NCBI GenBank assembly: GCA_029780075.1
Contig: JAKOZI010000125.1
Span: 1 to 64,000 of the forward strand
Origin: Pseudomonadota bacterium
GTDB taxonomy: Bacteria > Pseudomonadota > Gammaproteobacteria > Burkholderiales > Rhodocyclaceae
Direction: 5' to 3'
DNA length: 64,000 bases
Shown here: one piece after another, positions 58,117 through 64,000 of the stretch
How the letters are laid out: every line of letters starts with the position of its first letter
Numbering within the stretch: position 1 is the stretch's first letter
Made by a program: the position numbers and the translations under genes
Notes under the pieces: model-generated
Seen by the model: the letters and a program-made list of their open reading frames with translations, nothing else
Database searches by the model: none
What the model was told of the DNA's origin: nothing

Positions 58117-59169
58117 ATGAACCTTGCAGCGATGGACAGGAGTCCGGGCACCCGGCTCGGCTTCTGGCTGGCCGGACTGACCCTGGCAGGCGTACTGTGG
58201 GTCGCCGCCTACAGCCATCTCGGCGAATTCGCCGACGCGGTGATCGGCGCCTTCGGACTTTCCCGGCGGACGCCTTTCGGCGAAGCCGTGCATTTCTTCT
58301 TCTACGACACGCCGAAGGTGTTGCTGCTGCTGACCGGCATCGTTTTCGTCATCGGCGTCGTGCAGACCTTCTTTTCGCCGGAGCGGACGCGGGCGCTGCT
58401 TTCCGGCCGGCGCGAAGGTCTTGGCAACGTGCTGGCGGCCATCCTGGGCATCGTCACGCCGTTCTGCTCGTGCTCGGCGGTGCCGCTGTTCATCGGCTTC
58501 CTCTCGGCCGGCGTACCGCTCGGCGTGACCTTCTCGTTCCTGATCTCGGCGCCGATGGTCAATGAAGTCGCGCTGGTGCTGCTGTTCGGGATGTTCGGCT
58601 GGCAGGTGGCCGCGCTCTACCTCGGCATGGGGCTGCTGGTGGCCATCGTCGCCGGCCTGGTGATCGGCAGGCTGAAGATGGAACGCTACCTCGAGGACTG
58701 GGTGCAGCAGATCCTCTCCGGGCAAATGGCGCAGGCGGTCGGCGAGCAGTTGTCCTGGCTCGAACGGCTGCAGGTCGGCGCGGCGCATGTGCGCGAGATT
58801 GTCGGCAAGGTCTGGCCCTACGTGCTCGCCGGGATCGGCCTGGGCGCCGGCATCCACGGCTATGTACCCGAGGATTTCATGGCCGCGTTCATGGGCCGCG
58901 AGGTCTGGTGGGCGGTGCCGGCCGCGGTGCTGTTCGGCGTGCCGATGTATACCAACGCCGCGGGCATCATTCCGATCGTCGAAGCGCTGATCGGCAAGGG
59001 CGCGGCGCTGGGCACCGTGCTCGCGTTCATGATGGCGGTGATCGCGCTGTCGGCGCCGGAGATGATCATTCTGCGCCAGGCGCTGCGGCCACCCTTGATC
59101 GCCACCTTCGCCGTGGTGGTGGCCACCGGCATCCTGCTGGTGGGCTACGTTTTCAACTGGCTGTTGTGA
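58117..59169 (+). CDS. DUF318/UPF0718 permease
   Basis: ILGIVTPFCSCSAVPLFIGFLSAGVPLGVTFSFLISAPMVNEVALVLL; GVPMYTNAAGIIPIVEALIGKGAALGTVLAFMMAVIALSAPEMIILRQ. Confidence 0.92.
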   Translation: MNLAAMDRSPGTRLGFWLAGLTLAGVLWVAAYSHLGEFADAVIGAFGLSRRTPFGEAVHFFFYDTPKVLLLLTGIVFVIGVVQTFFSPERTRALLSGRREGLGNVLAAILGIVTPFCSCSAVPLFIGFLSAGVPLGVTFSFLISAPMVNEVALVLLFGMFGWQVAALYLGMGLLVAIVAGLVIGRLKMERYLEDWVQQILSGQMAQAVGEQLSWLERLQVGAAHVREIVGKVWPYVLAGIGLGAGIHGYVPEDFMAAFMGREVWWAVPAAVLFGVPMYTNAAGIIPIVEALIGKGAALGTVLAFMMAVIALSAPEMIILRQALRPPLIATFAVVVATGILLVGYVFNWLL

Positions 59170-59225
59170 CGCCGCGGCCGTGACGGCTGCGACTGATGAA
59201 TTTTCACCCCAGGAAGGGAAATCCC

Positions 59226-59456
59226 ATGCAGAGCATCAAGGTCCTCGGCACCGGCTGTGCCAACTGCCGCGCGACGGTCGCCCTCATCGAGGCGGTGGCC
59301 AGGGAAAAGGGCGTGGCGATCACCCTCGAAAAGGTCGAGAGCCTGCCGGAGATCATGCGCCATGGCGTGCTGAGCACGCCCGGCGTGGTCATCGACGGCC
59401 GCGTGGTGCATGCCGGCGGCGTGCCGGCGCGCAGCAAGGTCGAAAGCTGGCTGTGA
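59226..59456 (+). CDS. Thioredoxin-like small protein (redox-active disulfide protein 2 type)
   Basis: IKVLGTGCANCRATVALIEAVAREKGVAITLEKVESLPEIMRHGVLSTPGVVIDGRVVHAGGVP. Confidence 0.92.
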   Translation: MQSIKVLGTGCANCRATVALIEAVAREKGVAITLEKVESLPEIMRHGVLSTPGVVIDGRVVHAGGVPARSKVESWL

Positions 59457-59477
59457 AGCCGCGGCGCGGCGACCGCG

Positions 59478-59846
59478 GTGGCTGATCCGCGGGCTCGCTG
59501 GCCGAGCGTAGAGATGGGCGAGCGGTCCGGATCGCTGTGCCGCCAGACACGGATGCTGCTCGGCCAGAATGCGCAACTCATCCCGCCCGGTTACCAACTG
59601 GCCGAAGCGCAACGCGATCTCGCCACCTGCGATCTGCAGCACCCGCGTTTCAGCCGCCTGCGGCAGTTGAGCAGGAAAGCTGAAGACACCGAAATGGCCC
59701 TCGGCAGCGATATCCTGATCGCCGCACTCGAAGGCTATGCGCTCGCCAAGGCCATCGGCAAGGGTGTCGGATTCGATGCGCTCAAGGAAAGCATGGCCAC
59801 CCGTTTCAGTGGCCGCCGCCGGGCAGCCAGGTCAGCCACCGAATGA
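59478..59846 (+). CDS. Hypothetical protein
   Basis: ORF with protein-like composition (MALGSDILIAALEGYALAKAIGKGVGFDALKESMATRF); no family recognised. Confidence 0.5.
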   Translation: MADPRARWPSVEMGERSGSLCRQTRMLLGQNAQLIPPGYQLAEAQRDLATCDLQHPRFSRLRQLSRKAEDTEMALGSDILIAALEGYALAKAIGKGVGFDALKESMATRFSGRRRAARSATE

Positions 59847-59943
59847 TCCGTCGGCGCTCGCGCCTGTCGCCGCCCCGGCATCGGGGCGCATCACCGGACC
59901 CGGCAGGTTCGCGGGCTCGCCTGCATTCCGCCACGGCGCGCGC

Positions 59944-60252
59944 CCGTTCTTCCGAACGACGCCGCCGTGCCGCCGAGGCACGCTGTCGTCGTTCGGAACT
60001 GCACCAGCGTCGTTCGCAGATACGGCATTCCCTCGCTTGAACCACGACCGCATCGATGCGGGCGACGCGTTCGTCGCTCGCAACGACTAACGCGTCCCTT
60101 TGCGCAGCGATGTCGTCGTTCCGAACATCCTCCGAGTTCTCCCGGAAAGAAGGCGTCGTCGATCCGAGGAACGACGACATGCCCCCGCGCAACGGCGTCG
60201 TTGCTCGCAGCAACGACTTTACAGCATGACGCTGCGACACGATCACTCCGAG
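59944..60252. repeat. Degenerate ~42.4-bp tandem array with palindromic core
   Basis: Unit starts 59944, 59986, 60029, 60071, 60113, 60156, 60198, 60240 (spacings 42/43 bp). Examples: TCGTCGTTCGGAAC, TCGTCGCTCGCAAC, TCGTCGTTCCGAAC, TCGTCGATCCGAGG, TCGTTGCTCGCAGC. Confidence 0.75.
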
Positions 60253-60567
60253 CGATGACGGCGCAGCGTCGATCGACGAATCTGCCCTTCCTCGCAGCTC
60301 GATCACACTGTCGTGGGCGAGTGTCGTGGGCGAGTGGTTTCGGGTGCAGGGAGGAACGGCTACCATCGGACATCGGACCGAGAAGAAACCTGCCCAAGGC
60401 AGTCATCCAAGCGCTCCGGCTCCATGCTATTGATCTGTACGGCTTAGTGCCGCTATTCGTGGAAATTTAGTACCATGCGGAAACCGCAAACGGATCAACG
60501 GAAGCCCGCAGCCAGACGGCTTGCAGCGCGGTATGCGACGCCGAGCCGGGGAGCGGGCGGCGGCCTT

Positions 60568-61422
60568 ATGCGGCCAAAATGCTCCCGATTACAAAATTAT
60601 ATTACAGGAGTCACCTTGGTATCCCCACGGTTAGTCGCCAAAATTGAAACCGAAGAGTCCACCCTTCGTTTAGCGGTTCTTATTGACGCCGACAATGCCC
60701 AAGCGGCTGTCATTGAGGGGCTGCTTGCAGAAATTGCACGGTTCGGAGAAGCAACCGTAAAACGCATCTATGGTGACTTCACTGCTCCTACAAGCTCTTC
60801 CTGGAAGAAGGTGCTTCAACAATATGCCATAAAACCAGTTCAACAATTTGCATATACGACTGGCAAGAATGCCACGGACAGTACTCTAATCATTGATGCA
60901 ATGGACTTGCTCTACACGCGAAAATTCGATGGGTTTTGTCTGATTACGAGCGACAGTGATTTCACTGGTCTTGCAATGCGCTTGCGTGAAGAGGGGCTCA
61001 CTGTTCTCGGCTTCGGCGAAAGGAAAACGCCAGATGCCTTTCGTAATGCCTGCCATAAATTTGTGTTCACTGAAGTTCTTCGTATAAGTTCTGCAACCGA
61101 GCCCACTGCATTGGCAAAGAAGGCTGAATGTGATCAAAAATCGACTCCACCTCAACTCCCCACAGAGGTTGCGGAAACAAAACAAGAATTCCCTAGGAAA
61201 TTCGTACTCGCCGCACTTGAACAATCAAGTGACGACGCTGGATGGGCACATTTAGGCACTTTCGGTAGCTACCTCACCAAGTTGCAACCTGATTTTGACT
61301 CCAGGCTTTACGGTTACAAGAAGCTCTCCGAACTTGTCAAGGCCAAATCAGAACTCTTTGTAACCGAAGAACGACAGGCACCGGGATCAACACAAAAGGT
61401 TTTGTATCTTCGTGCGAAATAG
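60568..61422 (+). CDS. NYN-domain (LabA/DUF88) protein with C-terminal OST-HTH/LOTUS domain
   Basis: LAVLIDADNAQAAVIEGLLAEIARFGEATVKRIYGDF, NATDSTLIIDAMDLLYTRKFDGFCLITSDSDFTGLAMRLREEGLTVLGFGERKTPDAFRNACHKFVF; LOTUS-like FVLAALEQSSDDAGWAHLGTFGSYLTKLQPDFDSRLYGYKKLSELVKAKSELFV. Confidence 0.9.
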   Translation: MRPKCSRLQNYITGVTLVSPRLVAKIETEESTLRLAVLIDADNAQAAVIEGLLAEIARFGEATVKRIYGDFTAPTSSSWKKVLQQYAIKPVQQFAYTTGKNATDSTLIIDAMDLLYTRKFDGFCLITSDSDFTGLAMRLREEGLTVLGFGERKTPDAFRNACHKFVFTEVLRISSATEPTALAKKAECDQKSTPPQLPTEVAETKQEFPRKFVLAALEQSSDDAGWAHLGTFGSYLTKLQPDFDSRLYGYKKLSELVKAKSELFVTEERQAPGSTQKVLYLRAK

Positions 61423-61431
61423 TACTCCCCA

Positions 61432-61456
61432 GAAACCGGGGTCTGTCCCCTGTTTC
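61432..61456. repeat. REP/RAYT-like imperfect palindrome GAAACCGGGGTCTGTCCCCTGTTTC
   Basis: 10-bp arms (9/10 complementary) around TCTGT. Confidence 0.65.
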
Positions 61457-61549
61457 CCACCCCCCCTGTTTTCCTTCACTTCGCACGCCGTCTTGACAGC
61501 GCCAACTTTCTTCGACGTGACGTTCTTCACTCACGATTGGAGCATTGAA

Positions 61550-61804
61550 ATGGAAAAGCTGTTCAGGGTTTACGTCCATACACAAGGCGATGAAAGTTTC
61601 CGTGAGTTTGTTGTTACGGCTTCCAGCGAAAATCAAGCAAAGGAAAGCGCGCTAGATCACGTCAAAGCCGCCAATCAAGGAATGGGCAGCCAGTCAAAAA
61701 CAACGTCCGAAAGCATGACTGATATTCGGTCTGTAAGACCAACAAGTCGTCCTCATTGCCTAAGGATTCATAGCATCCCGCTTGCAGTCGTAGGTCGCCT
61801 TTGA
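61550..61804 (+). CDS. Small hypothetical protein
   Basis: MEKLFRVYVHTQGDESFREFVVTASSENQAKESALDHVKAANQGMG...; start chosen by protein-like sequence. Confidence 0.5.
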   Translation: MEKLFRVYVHTQGDESFREFVVTASSENQAKESALDHVKAANQGMGSQSKTTSESMTDIRSVRPTSRPHCLRIHSIPLAVVGRL

Positions 61805-61831
61805 TCTCAAATTGTGTGGCCGCTACGCCAG

Positions 61832-61919
61832 GCCCAACCCGGTGGTCGACTTCGTTCCCTTCGGCCGCTGGACGCTGCGTGATAAAACCACGCAGCGCCG
61901 GTCACCTCTACTATTAGGC
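61832..61919. repeat. attC-like or stem-loop element upstream of dGTPase gene
   Basis: GCCCAAC (61832-61838) ... ATTAGGC (61913-61919), with internal perfect 9-bp hairpin CGCTGCGTG-ATAAAAC-CACGCAGCG (61873-61897). Confidence 0.3.
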
Positions 61920-61956
61920 GTCAGAATACCCTTCACCGCATTGACCAAATAAAACA

Positions 61957-63429
61957 ATGACCACTCTCTATGCTACGCTTCTTACGCCGAATCGATTTCG
62001 GCCCTCTACTGTCACGAATAGGAACATAATTGCGGAAGCGGAAAGCGACCGAGGACGTCTTCTGTTCTGCGCGGCATTTCGCCGACTTCAGCAGAAAGCT
62101 CAAGTCTTCTCAATGGAGCCGAACGCCGCAGTCAGAAGCAGGCTTACGCACTCATTTGAAGTCTCTCAAATGGGAAGATACATCGCTGACTTGATCGCCA
62201 AGTCGCTGCACGAGCAAGCCTTGGCCACCGACGATGAATGTACCGCGCTCGTTACGTTCGTCGAAAACTCATGCTTAATGCACGATATTGGCAACCCACC
62301 ATTCGGTCACTTTGGCGAAGCTGCTATCGCTACCTGGTTCAGCGAAAAAGGTGAGGAAGCCATTATCGAGGCGTGCAACACGGGGGCAGGTAATATTGGC
62401 ACTGCAGATCCTCGGCTCCAATCAGCAATATCAGATTTTCTCGAGTTTGATGGTAATCCCCAAGGCTTGCGAGTCGTAGCCAAGCTTCAAAGAAACTCGG
62501 ACGAATTCGGACTGAATTTAACAAAGACGACCATCGCTTCATATCTGAAATACGTAAGAGCAAGCGGGTTGTCGGTTGCCGAAATCAAGTCGCCGTTCAC
62601 GAAGAAATGCGGATACTTTCAAACGGAAGCACAGATTATAGCGGACATATGGCGGCACTTTAGCTACATCGAGCCCAGACGATTTCCCCTAGCCTACATA
62701 ATGGAGGCTGCGGATGACCTCGCGTATTGCATAAGTGACCTTGAAGATTCGATAGAGAAGGGGCTACTCAATCAGGTCTTTGCTTTATCTGAACTCTTTG
62801 ATCAGTGGAAAGCCAATACCAAGACGATAGCTTCGCATCCAACATTCGCGAAGATCGACCAAATTCTAAAGAACGCTGCATCTGGGAATTTAACCTATAC
62901 CGACTTCAGAACAGCACTCAATCGTGAGATAGTAGAGTACTGTGCCAAACGGTACATTGAGAATCATGATCAAGTCAATCTTGGTACACTACCGTCGCTT
63001 ATAGCATCTGACTCTCCGGCTGGCCACATCCTCAATCTACTAAAGGAATATTGCCGAAGCAAAGTCTACTGCCATGAAAGTGTTCAACGCGTAGAGCTCG
63101 CAGGTTACAAGGCAATATATGGCTTATTAGAAAGCTTCAAGTGTTTGCTGACCTGCAGCTTTGAACGTTTCAGTTGTTCACTCGACTACGCCCAGAACAA
63201 AGACAACATCGGCCGGAAAATAGTAGTTGAGAAAAAGCTATTGACTCTATTCCCAAAGAACTATATCAAGGTATACAATGATGACTTAAAATCATTGGAT
63301 AGAAATTGCAATGATTTCAGGTTTCGAGAATGGGCCTTGCGAGCACACCTAGTAACGGATTTTCTCGCTGGCATGACTGATGACTTCGCAATGTCCACCT
63401 ACCGCACGCTTTCAGGAATGAGGCTCTGA
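61957..63429 (+). CDS. dgt: dGTP triphosphohydrolase-like HD-domain protein
   Basis: AESDRGRLLFCAAFRRLQQKAQVF, RSRLTHSFEVSQMGRYIA, CLMHDIGNPPFGHFGEAAIATWF, YIMEAADDLAYCISDLEDSIEKGLL. Confidence 0.92.
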   Translation: MTTLYATLLTPNRFRPSTVTNRNIIAEAESDRGRLLFCAAFRRLQQKAQVFSMEPNAAVRSRLTHSFEVSQMGRYIADLIAKSLHEQALATDDECTALVTFVENSCLMHDIGNPPFGHFGEAAIATWFSEKGEEAIIEACNTGAGNIGTADPRLQSAISDFLEFDGNPQGLRVVAKLQRNSDEFGLNLTKTTIASYLKYVRASGLSVAEIKSPFTKKCGYFQTEAQIIADIWRHFSYIEPRRFPLAYIMEAADDLAYCISDLEDSIEKGLLNQVFALSELFDQWKANTKTIASHPTFAKIDQILKNAASGNLTYTDFRTALNREIVEYCAKRYIENHDQVNLGTLPSLIASDSPAGHILNLLKEYCRSKVYCHESVQRVELAGYKAIYGLLESFKCLLTCSFERFSCSLDYAQNKDNIGRKIVVEKKLLTLFPKNYIKVYNDDLKSLDRNCNDFRFREWALRAHLVTDFLAGMTDDFAMSTYRTLSGMRL

Positions 63430-63434
63430 TTCCC

Positions 63435-64000
63435 GTGATTCTACCCTCGCATCCCTATTGGCAACTGCGCGCACTGGCTCAGTCGCAATCGGGTGTCATC
63501 TCGAAGTTCAATCTAAGCTACTACGAGTATGTTCCGCAATCTCTTTCGGACACACGCCAACTCATAGCAGTCAGCCTGCAAGATTTCCTGAATGAAGCGT
63601 TTATAGAGAACATAATTCAATCAACGCCCTCCGGACGCGATTTGGCATTTCACTCACAGGTTACAACAATGGAGTCAGACGACTTGCACATTCCAATGGT
63701 CGATATGTCAACAGGTTCGGCCGCACAACTAGAGAAGCTTCGACCATTCTTGAGCGCTTTTCTCTTCGAGAAATTTAAGTGGTACAAAAGTGGAAGGTCG
63801 TTTCATGGCTACGCAAACGCGCTGGTCGACCCGAAGGAATGGGCATCCTTAATGGGAAAGCTATTGCTCGCGAATCAGAAGGGACTGCATCCTGCGGTTG
63901 ATCCCCGTTGGATTGGGCACAGACTGATTGCGGGCTACTCCGCACTACGTTGGACTAAGAACACCTCGCATTACATTGAATTGCCACGAGCAATCGATTG
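63435..64000 (+). CDS. Partial ORF, archaeo-eukaryotic primase-like (AEP) candidate, runs off window edge
   Basis: GTG start 5 nt after dgt stop; 188 open codons to window end: VILPSHPYWQLRALAQ...HIPMVDMS...KSGRSFHGYANALVDPKEWASLMGKLLL...VDPRWIGHRLIAGYSALRWTKNTSHYIELPRAID. Confidence 0.75.
   Translation, partial: MILPSHPYWQLRALAQSQSGVISKFNLSYYEYVPQSLSDTRQLIAVSLQDFLNEAFIENIIQSTPSGRDLAFHSQVTTMESDDLHIPMVDMSTGSAAQLEKLRPFLSAFLFEKFKWYKSGRSFHGYANALVDPKEWASLMGKLLLANQKGLHPAVDPRWIGHRLIAGYSALRWTKNTSHYIELPRAID

Noticed and set aside
59944-60252. CRISPR array interpretation of the 42-bp repeats
   Set aside because: Repeat cores are not near-identical, no clear repeat/spacer boundary, no cas genes in the window.
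61873-61897. Intrinsic terminator interpretation of the hairpin before dgt
   Set aside because: No T-run follows the stem on the plus strand.
1-64000. tRNA, rRNA or prophage structural genes
   Set aside because: None could be recognised on either strand by reading.

Overview
The window is a high-GC betaproteobacterial-type chromosome segment. From about 1 to 60 kb it is mostly housekeeping or conserved: pilT remnant/yggS-proC-yggT-yggU; a pyrimidine cluster with a dihydroorotase-like protein lacking the metal-site motifs; pyrR, ruvX, yqgE; photolyase; a Pil-Chp twitching chemotaxis cluster; rubredoxin, thiD, thiE, hemL, corA, kup; dsbD/cutA; a very large CHASE4-CHASE-PAS-GGDEF-EAL protein; and aldehyde dehydrogenase/DUF779. 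From about 36.6 to 55.0 kb there is a complete-looking aryl-polyene (APE) type type-II PKS cluster: several ketosynthases, two ACPs, an aromatic ammonia-lyase, an MMPL exporter, a GT2-acyltransferase fusion and an acyl-ACP synthetase-dehydratase fusion. The most interesting unexplained parts are: (i) a degenerate ~42.4-bp tandem array at 59.94-60.25 kb, each unit carrying a palindromic TCGTCGTTCnGAACGACGA-like core, possibly a decayed 14-codon repeat; (ii) the lower-GC right-end island (60.5-64 kb), with a NYN-LOTUS protein, a REP/RAYT-like palindrome, a possible attC-like site, a dGTPase-like HD protein and, 5 nt after its stop codon, an ORF running off the edge that is absent from the supplied ORF track and carries archaeo-eukaryotic-primase-like motifs; (iii) two breakpoint loci (pilT at the left edge; AraC-type regulator/rhodanese at 35.4-35.9 kb). 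All family names are from reading protein motifs by eye; no database search was run.
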